From the NCBI RefSeq assembly GCF_002754475.1, contig NZ_PEFL01000001.1, positions 2,666,001-2,730,000 on the forward strand: a stretch of 64,000 bases of DNA, read 5' to 3'. This document shows positions 49,598 through 59,297 of the stretch, one piece after another. The DNA comes from Comamonas sp. 26 (lineage in GTDB: Bacteria; Pseudomonadota; Gammaproteobacteria; Burkholderiales; Burkholderiaceae_C). Both the position numbers and the translations under genes were made by a program. Positions within the stretch are counted from its first letter, which is position 1; every line of letters begins with the position of its first letter. The notes beneath the pieces were generated by a model, which did not search any database, was not told where the DNA came from, and was given only the letters and a program-made list of their open reading frames with translations.

Positions 49598-50917
49598 TCA
49601 CTGCTTTTGGAACGGGCCCCAGTCGGGCTCACGTATATCTCCACCTGCCCCTGCCAGACGCGCCTTGATCTTGCCGTCCAGAGTCGTAGTCATGAGAGCT
49701 TCACGACCGCCCTGGATGGTGGCATACACAATCAGGCGACTATTAGGAGCAAAGCTTGGACTTTCATCCGCAATGGTGTCCGTGACGGAATTCACAGTGC
49801 CTGTAGCCAGGTCCATGACCTGCAGCTTGAAGCCACCGCCAACGCGAGAGACATAGGCCAGCCATTTGCCGTCAGGGCTGATGGCGGGCGAGATGTTGTA
49901 GGTGCCCGTAAAAGTCACGCGCTCGGCGCTGCCGCCAGAGGACGAAACTTTGTAAACCTGCGGCGCACCGCCACGGTCACTGACGAAATAGATGGTGCGA
50001 CCATCACTTGAGAAGCAAGGCTCGGTATCAATACCGCTGCTTTGCATCAGGCGACGGGGCTCACCGCCCTGCGCACTGAGCAGATAAAGCTGAGAGCCAC
50101 CATCACGACTCAGCGTCACGGCCAGACGGCTGCCATCAGGCGACCATGCCGGCGCGCTATTGGAGCCACGGAAGTTGGCCAGCAGACGGCGATGGCCGCT
50201 GGCCACGTCGTGCACATAGACCACAGGCTTGCGCGACTCAAACGACACATAGGCTAGTTGAGTGCCGTTTGGTGCCCATGCTGGCGAGATGATAGGCTCA
50301 GGGCTGGAGAGCGCGGACTGGGAGTTCTCACCATCCGCATCAGCAATCCACAGGCGGTAGTGCGCACCAGACTTGGTGACGTAAGCGATACGGGTGGAGA
50401 AAATACCTTTCTCGCCCGTGAGCTTTTCGTAGATGTAGTCGGCAATACGGTGTGCAACCAGGCGCAGATCGCCCGTAGTGACCGCAAAACCCTGACCACC
50501 CAGGTCCTGGCTCTTAACGACATCCCACAAGCGAAAGCGCACATCCCAGCGACCATCAGCCAGGCGGGTCACGCTCCCAGTCGCCAGAGAGTCTGCGCCC
50601 TTTTGGCGCCACTGCGCCACGTCGGGGCGCGATGTCTCATCAAGCGCCATGCCCGAGGCATCCACGCCGCGGAACTGGCCGCTGCGCTCCAGATCAGCCT
50701 GAATAATGGCGGAAATCTTCTGCGGGGCCGAGCCCTCTCCCTTGAATGGGGCAATTGCAATCGGCAACTGTGTCAGGCCCACGCCTGTTACCTCAACCCT
50801 GAACTGGGCCAACGCAGGAATGGCAGGTGTCGCAGCCAGCGTTGCCAGCATGGCTCTACGAGAAGCGCGCGGCCCTGCAGCCCAGGTTGTCAGGGATGGA
50901 AGTCGGTCAATAATCAT
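49598..50917 (-). CDS. tolB: Tol-Pal system protein TolB
   Basis: A periplasmic six-bladed beta-propeller that links TolA and Pal. 439 residues with a twin-arginine-like signal (SRRAMLATLAATPAIPALA), an N-terminal alpha/beta domain and WD-like repeats (SPAWAPNGTQLAYVSFE, APAWSPDGSRLAVTLS, EPCFSSDGRTIYFVSDRGG). The ATG at 50,917 is used; a 40-residue upstream extension is rejected. The order tolB-pal-cpoB-tcdA is standard, but tolQRA, normally just upstream, is missing here. Confidence 0.95.
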   Translation of the reverse strand: MIIDRLPSLTTWAAGPRASRRAMLATLAATPAIPALAQFRVEVTGVGLTQLPIAIAPFKGEGSAPQKISAIIQADLERSGQFRGVDASGMALDETSRPDVAQWRQKGADSLATGSVTRLADGRWDVRFRLWDVVKSQDLGGQGFAVTTGDLRLVAHRIADYIYEKLTGEKGIFSTRIAYVTKSGAHYRLWIADADGENSQSALSSPEPIISPAWAPNGTQLAYVSFESRKPVVYVHDVASGHRRLLANFRGSNSAPAWSPDGSRLAVTLSRDGGSQLYLLSAQGGEPRRLMQSSGIDTEPCFSSDGRTIYFVSDRGGAPQVYKVSSSGGSAERVTFTGTYNISPAISPDGKWLAYVSRVGGGFKLQVMDLATGTVNSVTDTIADESPSFAPNSRLIVYATIQGGREALMTTTLDGKIKARLAGAGGDIREPDWGPFQKQ

Positions 50918-51216
50918 TGGCAGCCATCTAAATTTCCGGAAGTGCCCGGTACAAACACAAGCTCGAATGTTACACACACTGACGGATTCCTGATGTAAGA
51001 ACGTACTCAGTAGGGTGATCAAACGCAAGTGCCACAAAATAATCAGATCGGGAGCATGCCAGAGACTGCAACAGACTCTGGCAATACCCTCTGTGATTTT
51101 GCCGCAGGCTTGCGCTTTATATCCAAACAGGCATAGTTGGTTACAACTTCATCTAGAAATTCATCTATCGGGGTCAGCGCCAACTCCGAAAGCGCAAGCC
51201 CTAAAATTACGCGCTT

Positions 51217-53082
51217 ATGCAAGCCACACCGCCCACACCGCCAAGCGAGGCCAACAAGACCACGCAGGCATCATCGCCAGCTCAACCTGCCACCGTCAAC
51301 CCAGCCGACCTGCCCTTAATGCAGCGCCTGAAGCGGCTGACGCCTTATTTTTCAGGTCAGCGCTGGGCCTGGGGTCTGGCCATTCTGGCAACCCTGATCG
51401 GTGCGGCGACCGAGCCCGCCATGCCCGCCCTGCTCAAGCCCCTGCTCGACAGCGGCTTCACCCAGGGTTCACTTGATCTGTGGATGGTGCCCGTATTCCT
51501 GATTGGCCTGTTCGTCATTCGCGGTCTGGCGCAGTTTGCCGGCCAGTACGCACTGGCGCGCATCACCAACGACGGAATGCTGGCCCTGCGCAAAAAACTG
51601 TTTGAGCGCCTGCTGGCCGCCGATATGAGCCTGTTCTCGCGCCAGTCGGCCTCGGCCCTGTCCAACACCGTGGTCTACGAGGTGCAGACCGGTGCCCAAC
51701 AACTGGTGCAGGCCATGATGAGCATCTCGCGCGACGGCTTTACGCTCATTGCCCTGCTCGGCTATCTGATCTATCTGAACTGGCAGCTCACGCTGATTGT
51801 GGCCTTCATGGTTCCTGGCGTGGCCTGGGTCATGAAGACGCTCTCACGCCGCCTGTACCGCATCACCAAGTCCAGCCAGACTGCGACTGACGAACTGGCC
51901 TATGTGGTGGAAGAAAACGTGCTCGCCCACCGCATGGTGCGCCTGCATGGTGCCCAGCAGTCACAGCAGTCGCGCTTTGGCGCGCTGAGCAGCCAGCTGC
52001 GCGGCCTCAACACCAAGGCCACGATTGCCTCTGCCGCCATGACACCGCTGACGCAAGTACTGGCCGCGATTGCGCTGTCCGTCATCCTCTGCATTGCCCT
52101 GTGGCAAAGCCGTCAAGGCGCAAGCACTGGCTCCACCGTGCAGGATGTGACCGTGGGCGGCTTTGCAGCCTTTATCTCGGCAATGCTGATGCTGATTGCC
52201 CCCATTCGCCGTATTGCCGATGTGGCCAACCCCATCACGCGCGGCGTGGCAGCGCTGGAGCGAGGCCTGTCCCTGCTGGAAGGCTCCAGCGATGAGCAAA
52301 GTGGCACTTTCAAGCCCACGGCCCCCGTCACTGGCACGCTGCAGTTGAGCGATGTGACCGTGCAGTTTGGACCAGACAAGGCCCCGGCACTGTCTCATCT
52401 GAACCTGAATGTAAAGGCTGGCGAAGTCGTGGCCCTGGTTGGCCCATCAGGTGCGGGCAAGACCACGCTGGTCAACTTGCTGCCGCGCTTTTTCTCGCCC
52501 ACCAGCGGCCAGATCACGCTGGATGGCGTGCCACTGAGCGATTGGGATTTGAACGCGCTGCGCCAGCAGTTCGCCATGGTCAGCCAGGATGTTGTCATGC
52601 TCAACGACAGCGTGGCAGCCAACGTCGCACTGGGCACCGAGGTGGATGAAGCCCGCGTCTGGTCTGCGCTTGAAGCGGCAAACTTGGGCGACTTTGTACG
52701 CAGCCTGCCGCAAAGCCTGCACACCTTGGTCGGCCACAACGCCAGCCAGCTGTCTGGCGGCCAGCGCCAGCGCCTGGCCATTGCCCGCGCGTTGTACAAG
52801 AACGCGCCGATTCTGATTCTGGACGAAGCGACTTCGGCTCTGGACAACGAATCCGAGCGTCTGGTGCAAGAAGCCCTGAACCGCCTGATGCAGGGCCGCA
52901 CCACACTGGTGATAGCACACCGCCTGTCCACCATCGAGCATGCCAACCGTGTGGTGGTGATGGAACGCGGCCAGATTGCAGAGCAAGGCACGCATGCCGA
53001 GCTGATTGCACTGGGCGGCCTGTACGCACGCCTGCATACGCAAGTGCGCAGCACCGCCACACCCGGCGAGGCGCAAATTTAA
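51217..53082 (+). CDS. msbA: Lipid A export ATP-binding/permease MsbA
   Basis: Flips lipid A core across the inner membrane. 621 residues with a Pro/Thr/Ala-rich N-terminus, six membrane helices (about 50-330) and an ATPase domain (Walker A GPSGAGKTTLVN, signature LSGGQRQRLAIARAL, Walker B ILILDEATSALD, switch His in VIAHRL). Other lipid exporters share this fold; MsbA is the best fit by length and by blocks such as FFSPTSGQITLDG. It is divergent from tolB across a 299-base gap with no other feature seen. Confidence 0.9.
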   Translation: MQATPPTPPSEANKTTQASSPAQPATVNPADLPLMQRLKRLTPYFSGQRWAWGLAILATLIGAATEPAMPALLKPLLDSGFTQGSLDLWMVPVFLIGLFVIRGLAQFAGQYALARITNDGMLALRKKLFERLLAADMSLFSRQSASALSNTVVYEVQTGAQQLVQAMMSISRDGFTLIALLGYLIYLNWQLTLIVAFMVPGVAWVMKTLSRRLYRITKSSQTATDELAYVVEENVLAHRMVRLHGAQQSQQSRFGALSSQLRGLNTKATIASAAMTPLTQVLAAIALSVILCIALWQSRQGASTGSTVQDVTVGGFAAFISAMLMLIAPIRRIADVANPITRGVAALERGLSLLEGSSDEQSGTFKPTAPVTGTLQLSDVTVQFGPDKAPALSHLNLNVKAGEVVALVGPSGAGKTTLVNLLPRFFSPTSGQITLDGVPLSDWDLNALRQQFAMVSQDVVMLNDSVAANVALGTEVDEARVWSALEAANLGDFVRSLPQSLHTLVGHNASQLSGGQRQRLAIARALYKNAPILILDEATSALDNESERLVQEALNRLMQGRTTLVIAHRLSTIEHANRVVVMERGQIAEQGTHAELIALGGLYARLHTQVRSTATPGEAQI

Positions 53083-53103
53083 TAGCATCTATCGCTGATA
53101 AAT

Positions 53104-53138
53104 AAAGGGCTACAAGGCAAAAAACCTTGTAGCCCTTT
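53104..53138 (+). terminator. Terminator of msbA
   Basis: AAAGGGCTACAAGG/CCTTGTAGCCCTTT, a 14-base inverted repeat 21 bases past the stop codon. The text just before it (TTTAATAGCATCTATCGCTG) resembles the interspersed repeat. Confidence 0.8.
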
Positions 53139-53196
53139 GTATTTTTACGATCATCGCTCGCAATCTATCCGTAGCAATCACAGGGACACCAAGGAG

Positions 53197-53264
53197 ACGC
53201 CGCCGCACAGCGAGGGTGCGTCCCCTAGGGGAAACGACAACGCGCCGCTCAGGGGTAGCCGTTA
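53197..53264. repeat. GC-rich gene-end repeat, copy 2
   Basis: ACGCCGCCGCACAGCGAGGG, then CCCCTAGGGG and AGGGGTAGCCGTTA. Aligns with copy 1 (18,867-18,935) along its length and likewise ends in the stop codon of the minus-strand gene. Confidence 0.65.
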
Positions 53265-53996
53265 CCAAGTGCCGCGTGAAGGCTGCGTGCGTCGCTCTTG
53301 CTTCAGAGCTTTGCCAAGGAGATCTGCCATGTACTGGCGATCTACCAGTTTGGCAAAGTCTGCCGCCGTCAAGTTGCGCTGATTACGCAGTGTGATGTCC
53401 GCCCCCTCCTCCAGCAGCAGCTTGACCACGGCCTCGCTGCTGTACTGGGCCGCCATCATCAGCGGCGTGGTTCCGTTGGGCGATGCGGCGTCGATATAAG
53501 CGTTTTCTTCCAGCAGCAGCTTGATGATGTCCAGCGTCTGCGGCGTATCGGCCGATGCCGCGTAGTGCAGCGGCGTCCAGCCTTCGCGGTTCACATCCGC
53601 GCCGCGCTTGATGAGTTCTTTGACCAGCTTGAGATGGCCTTTGAGGCAGGCCATCATCAGGGGGGTCTCATTTTGGCGAGAGGCCAGATTCACATTAATC
53701 TTGGGCGCTTTGAGCAGCACATCAAACACCTTGAGCGAGTCCTGGTGCAAAGCCGCCACCAAGCCGGGACGCCCACGCGAGTCCAGCGTATTGGCATCAA
53801 AGCCGCGAAAAATAAGGTTAACCATGGTGCTGGAGTTATCACTGACCAGCGCCCGCGAATAGTCCTCAAAATCGCTGGCCCAGCCCATGCTTGGCAGACC
53901 GGCAGCCCCCGCAACGGCCGCGCCCAGCCAGCGCAAGCTGTGGCGACGGTTCAATGGCGATGCGGTAGTGATGGTTGGGGCTGCGAACAGATTCAT
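53262..53996 (-). CDS. Exported ankyrin-repeat protein
   Basis: 244 residues with a twin-arginine-like N-terminus (NRRHSLRWLGAAVAGAAGLP) and about five ankyrin repeats (NETPLMMACLKGHLKLVKELIKRGADVN, TPLHYAASADTPQTLDIIKLLL and so on in the sequence). Ankyrin repeats bind proteins; the partner is unknown. It is the last gene of the tmk-holB-PilZ-tatD operon in this family. Its 3' end abuts the GC-rich repeat. Confidence 0.9.
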   Translation of the reverse strand: MNLFAAPTITTASPLNRRHSLRWLGAAVAGAAGLPSMGWASDFEDYSRALVSDNSSTMVNLIFRGFDANTLDSRGRPGLVAALHQDSLKVFDVLLKAPKINVNLASRQNETPLMMACLKGHLKLVKELIKRGADVNREGWTPLHYAASADTPQTLDIIKLLLEENAYIDAASPNGTTPLMMAAQYSSEAVVKLLLEEGADITLRNQRNLTAADFAKLVDRQYMADLLGKALKQERRTQPSRGTW

Positions 53997-54023
53997 GCAG
54001 TGGCTCCAGAATTCACGGATGGC

Positions 54024-54833
54024 TTAGGGCTGGGTCACGCCCTTGAACAGGCGATCAAAGTTGACACTCGTGGCCTCGGCCACCTCTTCCACGGAAATAC
54101 CGCGCACCTCGGCAATTTGCTTGGCCACAAACGGTACGTAGGAAGGATTATTCGTCTTGCCACGGTAAGGCATGGGCGCGAGGTAGGGGCTATCGGTTTC
54201 GATCAGCAACCGATCCAGCGGTACAAAAGCAGCCACATCGCGTAGATGCTGCGCATTTTTAAAGGTCACGATGCCCGACAGGGAGATGTAGTACCCCATA
54301 TCCAGCCCGGCACGCGCCACTTCGGCGGTCTCGGTAAAGCAGTGAAAGACGCCGCCTGCCTGCGTTGCGCTATCAGCCTCACCGCACTCGCGCAAAATGG
54401 CCAGCGTGTCCGCAGAGCTGCTGCGGGTGTGAATGACCAGCGGTTTTTGCGTAATCTGCGCCGCACGGATATGGGTGCGAAAACGCTCGCGCTGCCACTC
54501 CAGGTCGGCAATCGTGCGGCCGCCCTTGCGGTCTTCCATACCGTAGTAATCAAGACCGGTCTCGCCAATCGCCACCACACGGGGTAGCGCGGCGCGATCG
54601 ACCAGATCCTGCACACTGGGCTCAGTCATGTCTTCAGTATCGGGGTGCACGCCCACCGTGGCCCAGAAATTGTCATAGTCCAGCGCCAACTGGTGCACAT
54701 CCGGAAACTCTTCCATCGTCGTGCAGATGCACAGCGCACGCGTGACCTTGGCAGCGGCCATCGCCTCGCGAATTTGCGCGAGATTGGCGCTCAGATCAGG
54801 ATAGTTCAGGTGGCAATGCGAATCGGTAAACAT
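54024..54833 (-). CDS. tatD: TatD-family metal-dependent DNase
   Basis: 269 residues of the TIM-barrel TatD family. Metal ligands show as DSHCHLNYPDL, the Glu in AIGETGLDYYG, the His in LVIHTRSS, GVFHCFTE and the Asp in LLIETDSPYLAP. The ATG at 54,833 gives MFTDSHCHLN; the upstream extension is rejected. Betaproteobacterial homologues (YcfH-like) sit after holB and a PilZ gene as here. Confidence 0.93.
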   Translation of the reverse strand: MFTDSHCHLNYPDLSANLAQIREAMAAAKVTRALCICTTMEEFPDVHQLALDYDNFWATVGVHPDTEDMTEPSVQDLVDRAALPRVVAIGETGLDYYGMEDRKGGRTIADLEWQRERFRTHIRAAQITQKPLVIHTRSSSADTLAILRECGEADSATQAGGVFHCFTETAEVARAGLDMGYYISLSGIVTFKNAQHLRDVAAFVPLDRLLIETDSPYLAPMPYRGKTNNPSYVPFVAKQIAEVRGISVEEVAEATSVNFDRLFKGVTQP

Positions 54834-54969
54834 AGAAAATCTCAGCCGCTGAGTTGCGGAACCGCGCCCTTCTCTCACTTCGCGGGAGGGAAACGGAAGC
54901 ATCGCCAGGCGGCTTTTGCTTTGGCTACCCTAACTTGGGCAGCATCAGTTTGAAGGCTACGCGAGGTAG

Positions 54970-55326
54970 TTACAGAGTTTGCGTCGGTTTTTCAGAACCC
55001 AGTGAGGTACCGAGAATTTGCTCAATCTTGGCTTTGAGCTCAGCAGACTTGGCGTCTTTGGGAAACTGAAGACCGATGCCCTGAGTGCGGTTGCCAGAGG
55101 CTCGCTCGGGCGTAACCCAGGCTACGCGCCCGGCTACGGGGTAGCGCTGCGGGTCTTCAGGCAGCGTGAGCAGCACATAGACATCATCGCCCAGACGATA
55201 GTCTCGCTGTGTGGGTACAAAAATCCCCCCCTCGACGAACAAAGGAATATAGGCCGCATAGAGAGCGGCCTTCTCCTTGATCGCCAGCTGCATTACGCTG
55301 GGACGGGGGGCGGTAGTTGCGTTCAT
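54970..55326 (-). CDS. PilZ-domain protein
   Basis: 118 residues, PilZ fold by the blocks AAYIPLFVEGGIFVPTQRDY, VYVLLTLPEDPQRYPVAGRV and NRTQGIGLQF. The usual c-di-GMP ligands (RxxxR and DxSxxG) are not evident, so it is like type IV pilus PilZ rather than a di-GMP receptor. Position between holB and tatD matches the pilZ gene of pseudomonads, which supports that role. Confidence 0.87.
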   Translation of the reverse strand: MNATTAPRPSVMQLAIKEKAALYAAYIPLFVEGGIFVPTQRDYRLGDDVYVLLTLPEDPQRYPVAGRVAWVTPERASGNRTQGIGLQFPKDAKSAELKAKIEQILGTSLGSEKPTQTL

Positions 55327-55417
55327 AGTGGGATTACAAAATTCTTGAAACGGCCGAGCGGCAGCACTTTATAGAGTAACACCCTGCAAAACATTCACCA
55401 AACCCGGAGGCTATGAC

Positions 55418-56455
55418 TCAGCGTGCGGCTCTGGCCGATTTGCCTGAGGTCAATACATTGCGTGCCCGGGAGGCCAACGCCTCCATCATCAGCCCGGCAT
55501 TAAAGGGGTGATCGGCCGTGCGCGCAGCCTGCACCAGCTCACGCGACCATTCGGTCAGCATCATCATGGACAAGGGCTTGCCCGGCAAATCCCCTGGTGA
55601 GAAGTAACGGGGGGTAGCTCCGCCAGCCAGCGCCATCAGGTCATGGCAGATTTTTTGCAGCGCTTCCACCGCATCCACAGGGCCAAAGACAGCCAGTGCC
55701 GCCACATCGCCCTTGGCCAGCTGGCGCGGCAACTGCGCCCAGGCTGCAGCACGGCCTGCATCACCCGCCATGCGAAGGGCATCGCCGGGGCGGCCGCCCG
55801 CAGCTTGCAGTGCAGCAGCGGCATCGGCTTCACTCATGCCTTGCGACTGCAGCCATTGCGCAGCTTCTGGCACGGCAGGCCAAGTCATGGTGTGGGCCAG
55901 GCAGCGGCTGCGAATAGTGGGTAGCAGCAGGTGCGATGCTTCGCTGGCCAGCACAAATCGGGCATCGCCTGGTGGCTCCTCCAGCGTCTTGAGCAAGGCA
56001 TTGGCCGTGATGGCATTCATCTGCTCGGCCGGGTAGACCAGCACCGCCTTGCCACGACCGCGCGCGCTGGTGCGCTGGCAGAACTCCACAGCATCGCGCA
56101 TGGCATCCACGCGGATTTCTTTGCTGGGCTTGCGCTTTTTGTCGTCAATATCGGCCTGCGCTTTTTCAGACAGCGGCCAGCCCAGCTCCATCATCTGCAC
56201 CTCGGGCATGAGCACGCACAAATCTGCATGGGCACGCACGTCAATGGCGTGACAGCTGGCACATTGACCACAAGCGCCTTGCGCCGAAGGCTGTTCGCAC
56301 AACCAGGCGCGCACCAAAGACAAGCCCAGTGCGTACTGCCCCAGGCCGGATGGTCCCTGCAGCAACCAAGCGTGGCCGCGCTGGGCCAGCAACTGGCTGC
56401 GCTGCACGGCAATCCACGGAGCTTCAGTGCCAGACTCGACAATCGGCTTGCTCAT
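55418..56455 (-). CDS. holB: DNA polymerase III delta' subunit HolB
   Basis: A clamp-loader subunit, 345 residues. AAA+ core with a degenerate P-loop ([17 protein letters not shown]), the zinc-binding Cys set ([21 protein letters not shown]), [20 protein letters not shown] and the SRC motif TIRSRC. The ATG at 56,455 overlaps the tmk stop by 4 bases, typical of the tmk-holB pair. Confidence 0.94.
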   Translation of the reverse strand: MSKPIVESGTEAPWIAVQRSQLLAQRGHAWLLQGPSGLGQYALGLSLVRAWLCEQPSAQGACGQCASCHAIDVRAHADLCVLMPEVQMMELGWPLSEKAQADIDDKKRKPSKEIRVDAMRDAVEFCQRTSARGRGKAVLVYPAEQMNAITANALLKTLEEPPGDARFVLASEASHLLLPTIRSRCLAHTMTWPAVPEAAQWLQSQGMSEADAAAALQAAGGRPGDALRMAGDAGRAAAWAQLPRQLAKGDVAALAVFGPVDAVEALQKICHDLMALAGGATPRYFSPGDLPGKPLSMMMLTEWSRELVQAARTADHPFNAGLMMEALASRARNVLTSGKSARAAR

Positions 56456-57141
56456 GCCTTGCTTTCCGCCGCGCTGCTCAGCCAGCCTTTGCCCACCACG
56501 GCCTGTGCGATCTGCTCCCACACCGCTTCACGGCTGGTGTTGGCATCTACGCGCACAAAGCGCTGCGGCGCTGCTTCGGCGCGCTGGGCATAGCCTTGGG
56601 CTACACGGGCAAAAAACTCGCCGGGCTGGGCTTCAAAACGATCGGGCACACGGGCTGTCGCCAGCCTCACAGCTGCCACTTCGGCAGGCAGGTCAAACCA
56701 CAGTGTCATATCAGGCTCGCGCATGAAGTTTGATGCCAAACCGGCCTGAAGCGCAGTACCAGTCTGCGCCATGCGCTCCAGAACTGATAGCTGACTCCAG
56801 TCAAAACCCCGGCCTGCGCCCTGATAAGCAAAGGTGGCATCCGTAAAACGGTCGCTGATGACCACTTCGTCACGCGCCAGCGCGGGCTCGATGACCTGTA
56901 CCAAATGATCGCGGCGCGCTGCAAAGGCAATCAGCGCCTCGGTCAGCGGGTCCATGGCGTCATGCAGCATCAGGGCGCGCAGCTTTTCAGCCAGCGGCGT
57001 GCCTCCGGGCTCACGCGTCAAAGTGACCACACGGCCCTGATCACGAAAGGCTTGCGCCAGACCGGCGATGTGCGAGGACTTACCCGCACCGTCAATGCCT
57101 TCAAAACTGATGAACAGACCCTTGGGTGAAGCTGTACTCAC
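56452..57141 (-). CDS. tmk: Thymidylate kinase
   Basis: Phosphorylates dTMP to dTDP. 229 residues with the P-loop [20 protein letters not shown], the DR(Y/F) motif as [18 protein letters not shown] and the lid region nearby. It lies between mltG and holB, the usual order. The C-terminus is slightly longer than in E. coli. Confidence 0.96.
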   Translation of the reverse strand: MSTASPKGLFISFEGIDGAGKSSHIAGLAQAFRDQGRVVTLTREPGGTPLAEKLRALMLHDAMDPLTEALIAFAARRDHLVQVIEPALARDEVVISDRFTDATFAYQGAGRGFDWSQLSVLERMAQTGTALQAGLASNFMREPDMTLWFDLPAEVAAVRLATARVPDRFEAQPGEFFARVAQGYAQRAEAAPQRFVRVDANTSREAVWEQIAQAVVGKGWLSSAAESKA

Positions 57142-57228
57142 AGATATTTCCTCTAGCGCACCTCATGGTAGCGCCAGCTTGTTGATTCAAACGAGACGCA
57201 GGCATCACAAACCTGCTATCTTCAAAGA

Positions 57229-58221
57229 TTACTGACCACGCTGGTAGCGGTTGACGGCCCTATTGTGCTCGTCCAGCGATGCGCTGAAGTGGCTGGTGCC
57301 GTCGCCCTTGGCCACAAAGTACAAGGCCTTGGTCTGGTCGGGCTGCACCGCCGCCATCAGCGCTGCCTTGCCGGGCATGGCAATGGGCGTGATGGGCAGG
57401 CCAGCGCGGGTATAGGTGTTCCACGGCGTATCTATCTGCAAGTCACGCTTGCGCAGATTGCCGTCAAAGCTCGCGCCCACGCCATAGATGACCGTGGGGT
57501 CGGTCTGCAGGCGCATGCCTATGCGCAGGCGGTTGGCGAAAACGCCGGCAATCAGCGCACGATCGGCTGCGCGGCCGGTTTCTTTTTCTACGATGCTGGC
57601 CAGAGTCAGCGCTTCATCGGCAGACTTGAGCGGCGTATTGGCCGCGCGCATGGCCCAAGCATCGGCCAAGCGTCTATCCATAGAATGCATTGCGCGGCGT
57701 AGCACCGCCATATCAGAGCTGCCCTTGGCGTAGGTATAGGTATCAGGGAAGAAGCGGCCCTCAGGCATCACGCCCACACGGCCAAGCGCTGTCATCACCG
57801 CTTCATCGCTGAGGCCGGCGCTATCTTGTTTGAGGAATTCTTCACGAGCCAGCGCAGCGCGCACCTGGCGCCAGTTCCAGCCCTCAACAATGGTCAACGC
57901 ACGCAGGCTTTCTTCACCGCGCGCCAGCTTTTGCAGCAGCTCATAAGGCGTGAGGCCGGTGCTCAGCTCATAGTTACCAGCCTTGATGGCTCTATCCTTG
58001 CCCGAGAGACGAAACCACGCATACAGCAAGCGCGCATCGGTCTGCACACCGGCCTTGACCACGTTCTGAGCCACGCCACGCGGAGTGGTGCCGAGCTCGA
58101 TCTCCAGCTCCAGATTGGGCGCTGTCAAGTTCAGTGGCTGGTTCAGCCACCACCACGCTCCGCCCGCAGCCAGGGCGGCCAAAAACAACAACAATATCAG
58201 TGCACGAATAAGGGCACGCAC
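57229..58221 (-). CDS. mltG: Endolytic transglycosylase MltG
   Basis: A membrane-anchored enzyme that ends glycan strand growth. 330 residues: one N-terminal membrane helix (LILLLFLAALAAGGAWWWL), a LysM-like domain, then the YceG catalytic domain with Glu in LASIVEKETGRAADR and the final PGKAALMAAVQP...YFVAKGDGTSHFS. A GTG at 58,221 is preferred (MRALIRALILL); a TTG at 58,278 would overlap ygfZ. Divergent from ygfZ with 44 bases between the starts. Confidence 0.92.
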   Translation of the reverse strand: MRALIRALILLLFLAALAAGGAWWWLNQPLNLTAPNLELEIELGTTPRGVAQNVVKAGVQTDARLLYAWFRLSGKDRAIKAGNYELSTGLTPYELLQKLARGEESLRALTIVEGWNWRQVRAALAREEFLKQDSAGLSDEAVMTALGRVGVMPEGRFFPDTYTYAKGSSDMAVLRRAMHSMDRRLADAWAMRAANTPLKSADEALTLASIVEKETGRAADRALIAGVFANRLRIGMRLQTDPTVIYGVGASFDGNLRKRDLQIDTPWNTYTRAGLPITPIAMPGKAALMAAVQPDQTKALYFVAKGDGTSHFSASLDEHNRAVNRYQRGQ

Positions 58222-58265
58222 AGGCTCAATCCATAAAGACGCAGAGCGACGATCATAATTCAGCC

Positions 58266-59222
58266 ATGACCCAGCCAAAGACGCTGCCCATGAACGGCAT
58301 TACCCCCATTTCCCATCTTGGTGTGATCCGCGCCGTTGGCGCTGATGCAGCCAGCTTTCTGCACGGCCAGTTGAGCAATGACTTCGTGCTGCTCAAACAG
58401 GATCAGGCCCGGCTTGCCGCTTTTTGCACCGCCAAGGGCCGCATGCTGGCCAGTTTCATTGGCTTCAAGCGCAGCGCCGATGAGATTGTGTTGATTTGTG
58501 ACCGCAGTCTGCTCGCTCCTACGCTCAAGCGCCTGTCCATGTTTGTGCTGCGCGCCCAGTGCAAGCTCAGCGACGCTACGTCAGACTTTGCGCTTTATGG
58601 CCTGACGGGCACTGCGGCGGCGCAATACCTGAGCATGGACTCAGCCCCCTGGGCACTCAAAGCCGAAGGCGAAGCCCATGTGCTGGCACTCTACCCCGCC
58701 GCAGGCAACCAGCGTGCGCTGTGGGTGGCACCAGCAGGTCAGGCCCCAGCAGGCGAGCTGCTGAGCGAAGACCTGTGGCTGTGGTCTGAAGTGCAAAGCG
58801 TGGTGGCCACGCTGTCCGCCCCTGTGGTCGATGCCTTTGTGCCCCAGATGCTCAATTACGAATCGCTGGGCGGCGTCAACTTCAAAAAAGGCTGCTACCC
58901 CGGCCAGGAAATTGTGGCCCGCAGCCAGTTCCGCGGCACACTCAAGCGCCGCGCCTATCTGGTGCATGCCGACAAGGCGCTGAGCGTGGGTCAGGAAGTC
59001 TTCACCGCCGAAGACCTGGAGCAAGCCACCGGCACCGTGGTGCAGGCTGCCGCTGCGCCTGAAGGCGGCTGGGCTGCCATCGTTTCCATGCAAATTGCAT
59101 CGTCCACGCGGGACGACCTGTTTGCTCATGCAGCGCTGGCAGAAGACCAAAGCGCCGATGTGGCCCACGGCGTGGCGCTGCAGGTGCAGCCACTGCCTTA
59201 TGAGTTGCTGGCAGACATCTAA
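58266..59222 (+). CDS. ygfZ: Folate-dependent Fe-S cluster protein YgfZ
   Basis: A GcvT-like tetrahydrofolate-binding protein that helps maintain certain Fe-S enzymes such as MiaB. 318 residues with the diagnostic Cys motif KGCYPGQEIVARSQFRGTLK. HLGVIRAVGADAASFLHGQL is the conserved N-terminal block. Closed by a strong terminator. Confidence 0.93.
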   Translation: MTQPKTLPMNGITPISHLGVIRAVGADAASFLHGQLSNDFVLLKQDQARLAAFCTAKGRMLASFIGFKRSADEIVLICDRSLLAPTLKRLSMFVLRAQCKLSDATSDFALYGLTGTAAAQYLSMDSAPWALKAEGEAHVLALYPAAGNQRALWVAPAGQAPAGELLSEDLWLWSEVQSVVATLSAPVVDAFVPQMLNYESLGGVNFKKGCYPGQEIVARSQFRGTLKRRAYLVHADKALSVGQEVFTAEDLEQATGTVVQAAAAPEGGWAAIVSMQIASSTRDDLFAHAALAEDQSADVAHGVALQVQPLPYELLADI

Positions 59223-59243
59223 GGTTTAAGCCAACTCCAAACC

Positions 59244-59273
59244 ATGCCAAGGCCCAGCCTTGGCATTTTTTTT
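59244..59273 (+). terminator. Terminator of ygfZ
   Basis: ATGCCAAGG/CCTTGGCAT 9-bp stem followed by T8, 21 bases after the stop. Confidence 0.88.
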
Positions 59274-59297
59274 CCCGCTGCCACTACACTTTTACGC

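Noticed and set aside
50918..51037. A 40-residue extension of TolB
   Set aside because: It has no Shine-Dalgarno and would bury the twin-arginine-type signal peptide.
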